Source of the DNA: Centroberyx gerrardi
Lineage: Eukaryota > Chordata > Actinopteri > Beryciformes > Berycidae
Direction of reading: 5' to 3'
Assembly (NCBI RefSeq): GCF_048128805.1
Contig: NC_136000.1
Location: 11,310,354 to 11,374,353, forward strand
Length of the DNA stretch: 64,000 nt
The translations under genes were made by a program, and so were the position numbers. Of the stretch, positions 47,661-59,777 are shown one piece after another. Numbering within the stretch: the stretch's first letter is position 1; every line of letters starts with the position of its first letter. The notes beneath the pieces are model-generated. The model was not told where the DNA came from and did no database searches. It saw nothing but the letters and a program-made list of their open reading frames with translations.

Positions 47661-49859
47661 AGTAATTAGGAATGAATACTGTCAGAGTATGATGAAAACA
47701 AATATATCTCTGTCACAATATCATGATGGAAAATACTCATTATGGCTGTATATGCTATTATGAAATAGCAACTCCCTAATATGATTCTGATTGAATAATT
47801 GATTATCATGATATCAAAATCATTCTGTTAATATTGGTGATGACATACTGCATCATCTTCCCAACGTTCAGATATCTTGAAATACACTTAAAAATGGAGC
47901 TCATGCTTATTCGCTTTTTGATCAATTGCACTCCATCCCCTAAAGCTTGTCTTTGTCTAAATATAGACAGGATGAGGTTCCTTCCTTGCCCATTACAGAC
48001 ATGAGGTAATCACAGCAGGGACTTGTGTCGGTGACTCCCTTGGCTTTCACCTCCTGCCGAACTCCAGGCCAAGTATTTACAAAGCGTGTGTGTATTTCTG
48101 TAAGTGTGTATCCGGCGTCGCTATTAGATTGGTGAATGAACACATGTGCATATCATGTGTGTGTGTGTGTTATAAATTGAAAGAGGATTTTTTAGAAGGT
48201 CAGCCCCACTAGTCAACAGCTCTTTTGGATCACAGCGTTCTAGTGCCAACTATGCTGCTGGAAATGAAATAGGGGGCGTTTGACCCGGTCTGATGTATGA
48301 TCTGTAGGACCGGTGATGACTAGGGCTAAATCTGGCGAGCTATCTTCCCTTTAATGTATAGGCTAAAAGACTGTCATAAAGGATCACCAGTTGGAATTAC
48401 AAATGGCATTTCACCAAGTACGAACCTCAGGACAAATATAGAAAAATGAGCATTGCACTGCCCGAGGATTTGACATATGCGTTGCTATGGCTGCCTGGGG
48501 TTTTGTACAAATAAAGTGACAATAGCTATGCTTAGTGAGTAAGACAGTGACAATGAGGCATGAATCTTTAATATATGGGTGAAGCCTGTATGGATCACAG
48601 CATACATTTTAGCCCTATCTCGTCTTAGCGTTGTCGTTCCAGTGTGCACGGCTGAAATGTGATGAGTAAGTGCAATTGCCTCTAATTAGGAGTGTGAAAG
48701 TGTTTGCCTAATCAAGCCTAAGCTGTGTTTATGCTACTGCCGTTCCCCCCCCCTCTGCAAGTGAGCAGAGGGCGCAGGCTCTTCACCCTGAGGTGTCTGA
48801 GCCCAGGGCTTCCACTCCAGAAAGGGGATACTCCAGCCAAGCTCCTTGCCAGTTCCTGGGTTTTGATAGCCACCAATTTTAGCCTGCTGTCATCTGAAGT
48901 TGATGTTCATGTTTTTGCTGAGAGGTAACTAGGCATGCAGCGAGGGATGAAACTGGACACCGCAGATCCGGAGGGCAGAGTTCCTTGGAATTACCTCTCT
49001 CTGCATGTCCCGTCCAACACCTCCCTCCGGATTATCATTTCACTGCTTGATCGAGCCTTTCCCTTTTTTAGTAGACAACGTCGTTCAAAATCCAGCCTGC
49101 GGCAACTGCAGGGGGATCAGTTCCAGAGGAGAACCACACATGGGTTGTTAATCAAGGGTGACATTGAAGGTCTCGAAGCTTCATTTTTATTTCGTTGTAA
49201 CTCATGTATGCTTCTAGTCTCCTGGCCCAAAGAACAACACATATTGGCATTTGGTTGCATTGCTGATTGAGTTCTTGTTGACTTCTGTCAGTATCAATTC
49301 ATGAGTGTAAGAAATCTTCATTCCCACTTGCTGAGCCTCAACCAGAATAATTCCAAACAACATTTAACAATACACAGGATCTTATGTATCGATCCCTAGT
49401 GCTAATTTGGGTGAGCAGCACCTATGTAGAACCTAGCTTGGATGTTAAGGGTAAGTGGGGTGGAGGAGAGTGTGTATGTCACTGGGGTTATCAAGTGAGC
49501 ATTTCTTATCACAGATGTCCTAATGAATTAGGTCCATGACAACTCCAAAACAACACTGATCTACAATACCCTTTACCTACACTTAGGCTTATACCTCGTT
49601 CACAACATTACACCCAATTTCTAATTTCTAACCACACCACTGGTCGCAACAACAATAGGTTAATGGCCCTGCTGAATTGAAACAGCCTGCTCAGCAGTTC
49701 AGAAACCAAATTGTACCAACAACCACAGGCTAAAGGGATGACCGATCCTGTTGGCTTGAAACGGCCCCCAGTTCAGAAACCAAACAGTAAGCTTAGTTAT
49801 GTAAAACAATTATTACAAAAGCTTAGAAGGGTGTAATACTCCCGACTTGTGCTGACATT
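47661..49859. other. Intergenic, no feature recognised
   Basis: No supported exon or transposon. Short frames such as 48935-49270 (+) lack recognisable domains. Confidence 0.4.
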
Positions 49860-50260
49860 GCTATCCCATCATTATCATATGTACAGTAACTCCTGTCTTA
49901 TAGGGTAGATTTCCATGCTTTGGAACTGGTGTCTTTTTGTTTTTGCCAGAGCCACTGGCTGCTCTTTCTAGATGTTTCATAAGCTGCTTTTGTGGCTATG
50001 ATAATACTTTACTGTGAATCCTGAACTCCTTGAATAGACTAGTGGTGGATGTAGCTACAAATCCACAACACCCAACTTCCAAAGATTGCACACTGGCTTT
50101 CCAGCCTCACTGTTCTCAGTGTAGCTAAGCTTCTTCCTTTCATATGCCTCATCTAACTTGTCTTTGCATGTTACAGTGAGCTCTACAACATAAACAGTCT
50201 GCTGAATGCTGGACCACAACACCAGGTCAGGCCTTTGGCCGGTGCTGACCATCTCTGGCA
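49860..50260 (-). mobile_element. Fossil retroelement coding fragment
   Basis: On the minus strand a frame reads GQRPDLVLWSS, then VYVVELTVTCKDKLDEAYERK and KLSYTE. Further on, a segment resembles SSQWLWQKQKD. This order (RPD.V, VELTVPWE....EA.ERK, then ERSS.WLW..RKD) recurs in predicted proteins of fish and invertebrate retroelements. The copy is decayed, and the parent family was not identified. Confidence 0.5.
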
Positions 50261-53004
50261 GGACTGCAAGCTGCTGGCCTATGTCTGCTCACGTTTCCCA
50301 ATCCTTAGCTTCCTCTAACTCCCTTAACTTGTGACTTCTCAGTAATAAATCTGTCTTGACTTCATGTTCACAAAGTCAATGCGTAGGGCTCTCTCTCCTC
50401 ACAGTTAAAGAATTAATCTCTGTTCATTTACTCTCAATTGTTGCTGCTAGGGACTTCAACACAGCGTATCATATCTAACTTTACATCCTGACATGATATA
50501 TCGATTCATTGCTGTTTCCGAACACAGAAGACATGTGGGGTCTGCACCCAGCTACTGCTTAAGGTTTTGGGGTGATGGCAGTACTCCAACTGTGCAGGGT
50601 GCTGTTGTAGTCTTATAGCTTAGTAGTCATCATCCATATAAGCCCTGATGCATGGGAGGCAAATCCCTCCCTCCCGCCTTTCCCCACCCACAAGCCATCT
50701 TGATGCCATAACAGTTACCTCTATATAGCTATAGTGATATGCATGATATTAATTTCTAGGCAGTGCTGTGCAATGGTAGTTGTGTGGTTATGAGCCAAAT
50801 GCATTTTCCAGGTGTAGAAAAACAACATGGAGATCTCTCTTCTGCTGTTTGGTTGTTTCAGTTTGCTGACAAATCTGTTTGCTACCAGACAGTCAGCCCA
50901 CAAAAGAGTTCCCTGTATTTCAGTAAGTCTGCAAAGGGAGGAAATAAGAAGCCTGTGCAAATTTTCACAATGTGGCCTCATTGTGTTTAATATTGTACTT
51001 GCACCCTGTATTTTTCAGGAGATCACATTACATCACCATCATGTCCTTCAACTACCAAGCGCAGCACAGTAAGTCTATTGAACCCCCACCTATAAATCCA
51101 AATTCAGGATTTATACTCCTGTTTGTATGTGTGTATAGATGCTGTATTTTCAGCTTTCAGCAGAGCTGTAATTGAACCCAGCTCAAAGAGCAACCCTCGG
51201 CTATGGAACCTTAGAGACTCCTATAAATAAACAGGCAACACTCCTTCAACACTTGCCTATATGGCACATGGAATGATTAGCTCATGGCAACAGCCCTCTG
51301 ATCTTACAGTGTGTAGCCACAACTATTTTCTGTCAGCTACGTGCATAACTTATGGTGGAGTGTGTCAAGAATTCTGTCTCACAATAGTTTCGTTATACTG
51401 TAGTTTGGGCTTTATAGGTTACACAAATTTGTTAACAAATGTAGCTGGATAATGTTACTGTAGCATGATGATTTGTGAAAAACACCTCAAGAAAAAAGGG
51501 CCTGACATGTAGGTCAATATTGGTGCAGTTATTATTATCAATTATTAGTAGTGATGTACCAATTATATTCGCACAAAATGAAAGTTCAGAGCAACCAATT
51601 AGATACGTCTTTTACATTTTCACAGTAATCCAGAACAGTGAGAAAAAGTCACACTAATTAAAAAGAAGAGAATGATGATAAATAGTGGACAGACAACACA
51701 TCTCATGGTATATTCAGGGTCTACAGTATTTGAACAGATAGAGGGAGGAGGTGGCCTATATCTTACCACACCAAATCAACTTTATTATATTCCTTTGTAG
51801 TTTGTATGTTAAAGGGGCATTTCACCCGTAATGCAGCTTAACTCCTTAGTGCAATCAGTTTCCCCCGATTTTCACTTTAGTCTTACGTTGGTTAGAAATT
51901 TGATTGTAATGCTATGTAATGTCTTTGGAATAAATTCGTAAATTTCCCTGTTCAATGAATTAAAAACGATAAAGTATCAACTTTTCCAAACAGTTTCCTT
52001 CTCTTAACCAGGCCGTCATAATGACTACCTCGGGTTTTTGAGATCATACACTTGAAAAACAACATGTCAATGCTAAAGGAGCTCACAGACACAGAGGGGT
52101 GCAGTTGTCCCCATCTGTACAGTACAGTAGGTAACACAGCCTTACAACTTCAAATATTATCAACATCTAAAGCTTTTTAGAATTAAAGAGAGGTACAATG
52201 TAGTAGTTAGCTTTAAGGCAGACCGCAGCTATGAATAGCAATTCAGCAACAAAGAATACACACTGAGTAACAACTTTACAGCAGAATTAACATTAGGCCA
52301 ACACATTTCTTTAGGCTACATATTTACCCTTTTGCTGAAGGATCAAGTGATTGAAGAAAGCTGTATCAACATTCATAAAACACACACTAAATTGCTAACT
52401 CTTGATTATCTAATGTTAACTGATTGATGAACACGAAAGTGTGGTCGCTGTCATCTTAATCAATTCAGATCTGTCTGGAAAGCCTGCCTCATGTAGTAGA
52501 TGCATAGTGACCAGGCCAGGGAGTTTTAACTGACAGGGTAATTGAATTACATTCTGGCCGCATGGCTCCACACTAGATGTTCTGGAAATAGGCCTTCCAA
52601 CCATTTTAGAAATTGTTTAATTGTGTGCTTTGCTGAGTTTACTGGATTAGAGTATCAACATAGTAAAACTTCTCGTATAGCAACATGCTGAGTTGACAAA
52701 CTTTGAGGATGCATAGCCTAGTGACCAGAATATTTAATTCTGCAATAGTTAGATGGACGTGAACATCAGGATGCATTGCAACAGAAGCCATCAGAGAATG
52801 ACACTTCCACCTTTATTTTCCCTCCACAGGAATCGAGACAAGAGCAGAGAGGTGGAGTAGACAGATATTTTTCCTGGTTTAGGTAATGCAATAAGACACA
52901 ACGTCAGATTAGATCTCCTAAAATCTGCTGTTGTCAGTGTGTTACTGTAGAACATTAACCTGTCTGTACTGCCGCCCCACTGGCAGTGTAACCATTGTCT
53001 AGAT
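50261..53004. other. Intergenic, no feature recognised
   Basis: AT-rich DNA. At 51810-51835 a TTAAAGGGGCATTTCACCC start resembles the end of a TTAA-type MITE, but no matching right end was found. Confidence 0.4.
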
Positions 53005-53286
53005 CAGTGGTTCTCAAACTTTTCGGCTTGTGACCCCTTAAAACGAAGCCATGCCTTCTCGTGACCCCCGATCACAGGCTGCATATGCAGAGTGGTGCAC
53101 AGTTCACCCAAAAAATGATTTTACCTATTCAGGTCGTTTCACTTGATTATCAGAGGAGGCTAGAGGCTGGAAACTACTCAATATTTACAAGAAAAAAGCA
53201 AAAATTAGGGAAAAATCTGACAAATTATAATCTGTATAGTAGAAATATGTTTTTTTCCTATCTCATAAATCATTTGAGAACCAATG
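53005..53286. mobile_element. hAT (Charlie-like) MITE, 282 bp
   Basis: The ends CAGTGGTTCTCAAAC and TTTGAGAACCAATG are inverted repeats. Flanks GTCTAGAT (52997-53004) and GTTTAAAT (53287-53294) match at 6 of 8. The interior shares several motifs in order with the 13245-13879 element (GTGCACAGTTCACCCA-like, TATCAGAGG, AGAAATATGTTTTTTCCTAT), so it is an internally shortened relative. Confidence 0.8.
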
Positions 53287-53440
53287 GTTTAAATGTTCAG
53301 CCAGGTACTGTAACACTAAGATTTGTCCAGAGTTCTTTCATTAACCAAAACTAATCAGGTGGTTTTTGAGATCCAGTATGAGGGGAGGGACACATCACAT
53401 CACATTGGTGAACCACTGAAAATTAAAGCAATATGGTGTG

Positions 53441-54048
53441 TTAAAGGATAAGGCTGGTGTTTTTTAATGTATTTCCTACGTCAACAAATAAATAACAAAA
53501 TCAGCTTGTTACTTGTTTTGCTAACAAGTCTCGTCCATGTAGCCGATGCCCAATAAAGCCATGTCCCAGTAGCCATAGAACTCCATTGTATTAAAAAAAC
53601 GATTAAAAACACGTCACAGAGCCATGCCGTTGCTCTGGGCAACATATTTCATCATTGCGATGCACCAGGCCGGACGACTTTCTCCTCAAACAACTTAAAA
53701 AGCTGACCGTAAACACATTTTCGATCTCGGGAAAGTAGTTCCGTAGCACCAAAAATAGTCCCCGGCGTAATGAAGAATTTGTTCCCATTTGAATTTGATT
53801 TGGTAATAAATAGCCTGACTTTTCATGGTAACAGCGATTTTTAAAATTGAAACTATGTCTTTGTGAGCTGTATTTAAAGGTTTTTAGCTTACAATTGGAG
53901 CCAATGACTTTCGGTTTGAAGGCTAAAAAGGGAACGTGGGAAGTCAGAAAGTAATGGAAGTAGAGCAAACGCATTGTTGATTTTGTTATTTTCATAGGAT
54001 TTGTTGATGATAAGAAATGTATTTAAAAACACCAGCCGTATCCTTTAA
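53441..54048. mobile_element. MITE with long inverted ends and TTAA borders, 608 bp
   Basis: The left end TTAAAGGATAAGGCTGGTG and the right end CACCAGCCGTATCCTTTAA are almost perfect inverted repeats. TTAA at both borders suits a piggyBac- or Kolobok-like target, though a TWA-target Harbinger type is not excluded. No transposase frame. Confidence 0.8.
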
Positions 54049-54380
54049 GTAGAGATCGTATTTAGTGAAAGGATAATGAAGACCCATAGTCGGACACTCT
54101 CTTAAGGTAAAGTTATCCCCATGTATTATTTTATTTCCATAGTTATTAAAGATGCAATGAAATGGAAATCACAGCTCACTTCATGGCATGTGGATCTGTC
54201 AAAAAAGGAAATAGGGGCACCAGCATTCAAAGGTGATGGGTATGTGTCACATACTTATTGCAACACATAGAGGTTTGTAAGAGTTAATTGATGGAAGTAA
54301 TTCAATGTCACTTTTTCTAAGCATGAGCTCCTTTCCCTTTAGACACATACAAACCATTTCTGTCTATTTGATCTCTTTGA

Positions 54381-54560
54381 TTGCAGTGAAGGAGATTCTA
54401 CTTTTTGAGATCACATGTTGGTGGAAGCCGCTACCCGACTTGAAGGAAAATTTTGAAAGTGCCAACCTCTTGAAAGCTGTGAAGATGTAGAGCCGGGGTG
54501 CATTTCACAGAGATGTTTGCAGCAGTGAACAGGCACTCTAATATTCTTTGACACAGCCTC
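54381..54560 (-). repeat. Inverted repeat pair, arm 1
   Basis: Its reverse complement contains GTGTCAAAGAATATTA, CCTGTTCACTGCTGCAAAC, GGCTCTACAT, CAGCTTTCAAGAGGTTG and CCACCAACATG, in the same order as arm 2 at 56150-56360. Spacing between arms is about 1.6 kb. Confidence 0.75.
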
Positions 54561-54930
54561 TTATTGCTTTTGTCTAATCTTGTTTTCTTTCAAAGGTGAA
54601 TTTGATTACGAGCTCTCTTTCTCTCTCTTTCTGCAGACCCACCGCTACACTGCAGAGTAGATTCAGTAGTTTTACTTCAAGGTCAGGAGCGCCCGAGCAC
54701 GTGTGCGCGATTGCTTCAACTTATCTAACATGCTGATTGGCTGCAGATGACCAGTCTGTACAAGTCAGGCCAGCTGCCCTCGCTCTAGAGAAGGCCAAAA
54801 GTCAGGGGGAGGGCTGACATAGGCAGGGCCAGGATGTCTCCTATTACCGCAACGGCCGCCAGAACTCCAAACAGCCTCGTTACTCCCTCTCCTAATCCTA
54901 TTGCTTTCCCGTTGATTAAGACACCTGCTA

Positions 54931-55330
54931 CACTGCAAAAAATGACAAGCTGTCCCGTGATTTTATCTTGTTTCCAGACCTATCAGGCTTATTTCATGAT
55001 ATTTTCAGTCAAATTATCTCACTGCACCTGGCAGATAATCTTGCTGGTTTCAGTAAATTTCACTTGATACATTCCAATATGACTTCCTTCAAGAAATCAA
55101 CATAAAACAATGAAGAAAATCTGGAAGCAAGAAACTTTCTCCAAGACAGTTTCACTTCTACCAAGTAAATGTCCTAAAACAAGTTGCATTATCCTGAAAA
55201 AAATTCAAATTTGTTGAAATCGGTAAAATTATCTGCCAGTGCAGTAAGATGATTTCACACATAAAAAAAATCCTGAAATAAGGTTGATAAGTCTGGAAAC
55301 AAGACAAAATAACTGTCAGTTTTTGCAGTG
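54931..55330. mobile_element. Foldback MITE with CACTGCAAAAA termini, 400 bp
   Basis: The left arm (CACTGCAAAAAATGACA, TCTTGTTTCCAGAC, TATCAGGCTTATTTCA, ACTGCACCTGGCAGATAAT) is mirrored by the right arm read in reverse (CACTGCAAAAACTGACA, TCTTGTTTCCAGAC, TATCAACCTTATTTCA, ACTGCACTGGCAGATAAT). The arms are about 190 bp each and cover nearly the whole element. It lies inside the spacer of the inverted repeat pair. Confidence 0.8.
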
Positions 55331-56149
55331 TTCCTGCCCCACTGCTGCCACTCCAACTAGGCCCAGCTGTGTGAGGAAGAGCGGGACCCCAGGCATGCGC
55401 TTCTATAAAATCTGGTGCTTGTGCTGCCGTTGAGCGACCTGTTCAGCCCCGGAGCAAAGAACGGCACGCTGAAGCTGGTGGTGGCAGTGACAGCTGTGAT
55501 CCACCCAGGGGAAACCAAGAGCTCCTGGGGGATGAAGCTGATTTTTAAAAGGAGCAATCCGCCCTGAAACACTTTAACTGAATGGAGCAAGTAGAACATA
55601 ATCAGCTTTCCCTTATTAAGCAAAATATGTAAATCTTACTGTGTCTGTTCCCATATAAAGTGTTTTGTCATGGAGATTTCCTTCTGTGGCTCCAGTGCTG
55701 TTAAACATCATCACCTCTTCACCTCGTCATGTAGCCATATTTAGGTGTGTCATTTCATCGGCAGTAATGAGAATGATGGAGTTATTACTTTATTTTGTTT
55801 TACTGCAAGGAAACAACTTGTTTTTATAGCACAATGCAAGTCTCAGAGAGTTCAAGGAGATGATGAGTGTACACTTGTTCCACTTGTTTTGACAGGATTT
55901 TGGAGATCCGATTCTAAATTTGAATTTTATGAGATCACATCACATCTACACTTGGACTAAAAACAGCTGTTATATATCTCTTTTCTCTTTATTTATTTAA
56001 ATCTGTGTCAGCATTAATTTTCTCCCACTCTCCCTCGCCATCTCTTTACATTGCATGTATGTGATCCCAATATAGGCCTAAACCTGACCAGTTCCATATA
56101 GTTCCATATCTACTTTTAAAGATCCAATAGCAATCTTAATGTGCAATAG

Positions 56150-56360
56150 GAGGCTATGTCAAAGAATATTACAGCGCCTGTTCACTGCTGCAAACGGCTG
56201 TGTGAAACGAAGCCAGGCTCTACATTTTGACAGCTTTCAAGAGGTTGCCACTCTCAGATGTTCCTTCAAACAGCAGTTTGGTGTCATCAGACCCGGCGAG
56301 GGACTCAGCAGCGAGGCTCAGAGCCGCGTGCCGTCCTCCACCAACATGCCTTGCACTGAA
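56150..56360 (+). repeat. Inverted repeat pair, arm 2
   Basis: Direct-strand copy of the repeat found inverted at 54381-54560, with indels in the second half. Family not identified; no open frame. Confidence 0.75.
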
Positions 56361-56635
56361 ACAAGAGTAACCACAGCCAGTGAATGTTGATTATGTGAGG
56401 TATGCTCACTGTAGTCAGAAGTCAGAACGTTATCATCCTACCATCCTGTCACGTTTTGGCCTTTTAGCCATGGAGCCTTCACTTTTGATGAGCCAATTAA
56501 GTTATATGAAAGTGCAACACTGCAGCTTACCCAAAGGCTTTTGATTCCTAATCATTTTGTGTAATACTAGTGGATTAAATTAATAGGCACCCCATGAAAC
56601 TGTATTTGTCATGTCAGCTTTTGGGTGTTCTCTTT

Positions 56636-56682
56636 TCTCTCTCTCTCTCTCTCTGTCACTCTCTCTCTCTCTCTCTCTCTCT
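56636..56682. repeat. (CT)n microsatellite
   Basis: Two CT runs separated by GTCA. Confidence 0.9.
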
Positions 56683-58385
56683 GTGAAATGTCTATACATT
56701 TTTGCATGATGTCTGTCAATCATTGCGAGCACAGGACAGCATTTACTTTACTTTCTAACAATGTAAACAATGCTGCCTTTGGCATGAAATAAAGGTGAAG
56801 GAAATGGAGGGTCATTTGTGCTCTGGAAGACCAAATCTGTCAGGAGAACTATGCCTTTACTAAATCTGCACAACACCTAATAGACCTGCTATCCTTTAGC
56901 AGCTTTAAGTTGCATCACCTCAAGAGATTTAAACATCTACTGTCATGGTGAATCAGAATCAGAAATGCTTTAGCTGCAGTAAATGTCCAGGAATTAGTCT
57001 TGGTGGCACTGGGGCAGAGACACACTGACCACTACTGAAACACATGGGACAAGGGCAACAGGAACTCACATACAATGTAAAGGAAAATACAGTGGGACAG
57101 GGCAAGACATACATTGGACAGCACAAATCACTATGTATATATAATAAATTATCTTGAAGTCATATATATATTTAGCTTTATTGTTCTTTATTTTGGTTTT
57201 AGTTTTAGTTTGGCTCTGATTTACAGCACCTCAAAAAGATGATAATTTGGCCAACATTGTAGTACTAGGCTATATACTGATCCAGCAGAGCTTTCTTCTA
57301 ATGGTCAGTGACAAAATATCACAAACCCATACAGTGGGAAAGGCATTCCTGGCATAGTATTGAAAGAAAAAATAAAACATTTAGTGCAGTATGATGCTCT
57401 AATAGTGAGCAACGGAAGAAATGGGTGATCCTGTGACAAACTGGTAGATACATACAAATTTTACACAAAATACAAATCAGCTATGCTTCATAACATTTCA
57501 TGCATGTAAAACAATACAATATCTAATGATTGTGAACAATAAGAGCAACTCTCATTTTTCTTTGTCCTATATTCTAAACAAAGATGTTCTGGTGCAGCAG
57601 GAATGAAACATAAAAAGGGAAAGAGACAGAAAATATCTGGAACAATTCAAAGAAACAAAGAATTAAGATATTTGTACAAAAATACTTCGATGGGAACATC
57701 ACCATGTTTTTACATTAATGTGCTGCCTGAATCAAACTCATTGTTAATTACTGTAAAAAGGATAGAGACATAACTGCAGCGTTATTATTGTATCATCATA
57801 TTATATTCAGAACAGTATTAGGATACTAGCAATGGGATTATGTATTATAAAGACAAGAAGAAAGTCTCTGTCAGAATGTATTTGAATTACAGATACTTGT
57901 AAAAAATTAGAGGATTACTTTTAAAATGAAAGCGAGGAACTCAGAAGGCCATTTAAATAGTGGTAGTTTATAAAATAGTTTATACACATTTTATAAAGTA
58001 GTTTATAAAATGTGGCACCAAAGAAAATTTGTGCTTGTATCCAAACCTAAAATAATAAATACATTTTCTGAACTTTGTAATTTTTCACTTTGCTTTATCC
58101 GTACCTTTATAACTGAAATATGGAGAAGTAATCTGAAAGTAACTGAAAGCAATCACCATGGAACACATGGAATACATTTTCAAAGTAACCAACCCAACAC
58201 TGATTATTATTTAAGGTTTTGCCTACATTTTGATGTAAAAAAAAAAACATAGTATACAAGCAACAAAATATAGAATTCACAGAGTATTGTGCACAAAAGC
58301 AGTTGATTCGCATAAATATTTAATTTAAAAACTCCCTGAATGTTGCCAGGTGTTTGCCTGATGCCTGAGTGAAGCCAGCTGATGT
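56683..58385 (-). other. 3' flank of the GPCR gene
   Basis: AT-rich DNA with several TTTATT motifs (AATAAA on the minus strand), for example at about 57176-57195, that could end the GPCR transcript. At about 56949-57000 a GAATCAGAATCAGAAATGCTTT motif resembles a widespread fish interspersed repeat; the evidence is slight. Confidence 0.4.
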
Positions 58386-59777
58386 CTAAAAGCTGTCTGT
58401 GGTGACGCTGATGACCTGTGGGTGCACCCTGTTCCTGTTACAGCTGAAGAGCCAGGCTGCCCTCCTGTGGCGGTAGCGCTTGGACAGCAGCACGTACAGC
58501 ACTGGGTTGACACAGGGGTGAAGGTACTGCAGCACAGTGCAGGTGAAGTAGAACATCTCCCAGGCCTGGCCGTGGCGGTACAGCCCCAGGTACACGCACA
58601 GCTCCAGCACATAGCCGGGCAGCCAGCACGCCGAGAAGGTACCGGCGGCCAAGAACACCATGACGGAGGCGCGGCGGGTGTTCCTGGCGCTGGCCACCGA
58701 CATTACAGGGCTCTTGTGGAGAAAAAGAGCCAGCCGGACATAGTTGAAGGCGATGACCAGCATTGGAACAAAATAGTAGAGTACAAACTGGCTCAGGACC
58801 ACCTGGTAGTGGTGCTCATGAATGGTTGGGAGGCAGAAGGTGAAGTTCGCCAGGCTCGGGCCCACGCTCTCCTTGGTGGCAAACATGCGCAGAGGCAGGC
58901 TGATGAAGAAGCTGAGGGCCCAGACCAGGATGAACATGAGGATGACCAGGTCCATGGTGGGCGGCTGGTACGGGTTGGTGATGATCATGGCGCGGGTCAT
59001 GGACACGGCGCACAACGAGTAGGTGCTGGCCGCCAGGCTGAAGGCCAGGAGGAACTGGTAGACCTTGCAGGAGGTGTCGCCCAGAGGCCAGGAGTGGCTG
59101 ACGGCGGACTGCAGGGTGAAGGGGATGAGCAGCAGGGTGAGGAAGTCCGCCAGAGTCATGCTGAGCAGGAGGATGTCGAGGCGGTTCTTACGCAACGTGT
59201 TGTACTTGGCAAACAGAGAGAAGACCAGCAGGTTGGCACAGAACCCAATGCCAAGGATCACTCCGCAGGTGCAGGCAAAGATCAGCCCATAGGTATTGGG
59301 AACAGCCTGTGTTACACCAAACTCATATTATCACCGGGTTGACATTACTTTTAAGATAGGACAATTCTAAAAAATGTGTTTTCTGTCTGACTGATAAAAC
59401 AACCAGGTTAGATATCGTATCTTTTCAGGAGCTGAGAAACACAGCCTTGTTTTTAGCTTGGCCACAATGCATTTTTGAGTTTTTCCAATAGCATTTGAAG
59501 GGGTTTCGTAAACCCATAAATGGTAGAAAACATGAAAATCACCAAAATTGGAGTTACAAGGTTTTCACATGACAACAGCAATATGGTAGACTGCTAAGAA
59601 ACAATATGTAATTTAATTAGTGTTTTGAGACATAACTGACAACTAGACTTTACTGCCTTTCCATTTATACTGCCAATAAAAAGGTACAGGTACTTGTTTT
59701 GTCACAGTACACAGCATATACCGGTATATCCTTTTTTAAAGCTCTCAACTCTAACAACCCTCCCTAATACTCACCAT
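58386..59777 (-). CDS. Orphan class A (rhodopsin-like) GPCR, peptide-receptor type
   Basis: Seven-transmembrane receptor of 307 aa. Most of it is exon 2 (59306-58386). Upstream in the same frame lies a stop, so the start must come by splicing. The only fitting donor (GTGAGT) lies right after ATG at 59777-59775, giving M followed by AVPNTYGLIFAC. The ectodomain before TM1 is thus only about five residues. TM1 is about 6-33, with AN in place of the usual GN. TM2 has LADFLTLL. Cys81 at the start of TM3 and the Cys of NFTFCLP in ECL2 can form the conserved disulfide; NFT is a glycosylation site. TM6 has CWLPGYV, TM7 NPVLY. At the DRY position it has T105-R106-A107. The tail after TM7 is about 35 residues, ending VISVTTDSF. 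The ligand is unknown; galanin-, kisspeptin- or allatostatin-like relatives are a guess from overall look. Confidence 0.8.

Noticed and set aside
58422-59342. 306-codon open frame on the plus strand opposite the GPCR
   Set aside because: It is the antisense shadow of a GC-rich receptor exon; it is rich in Gly, Gln and His without any domain and lies wholly within the real gene.
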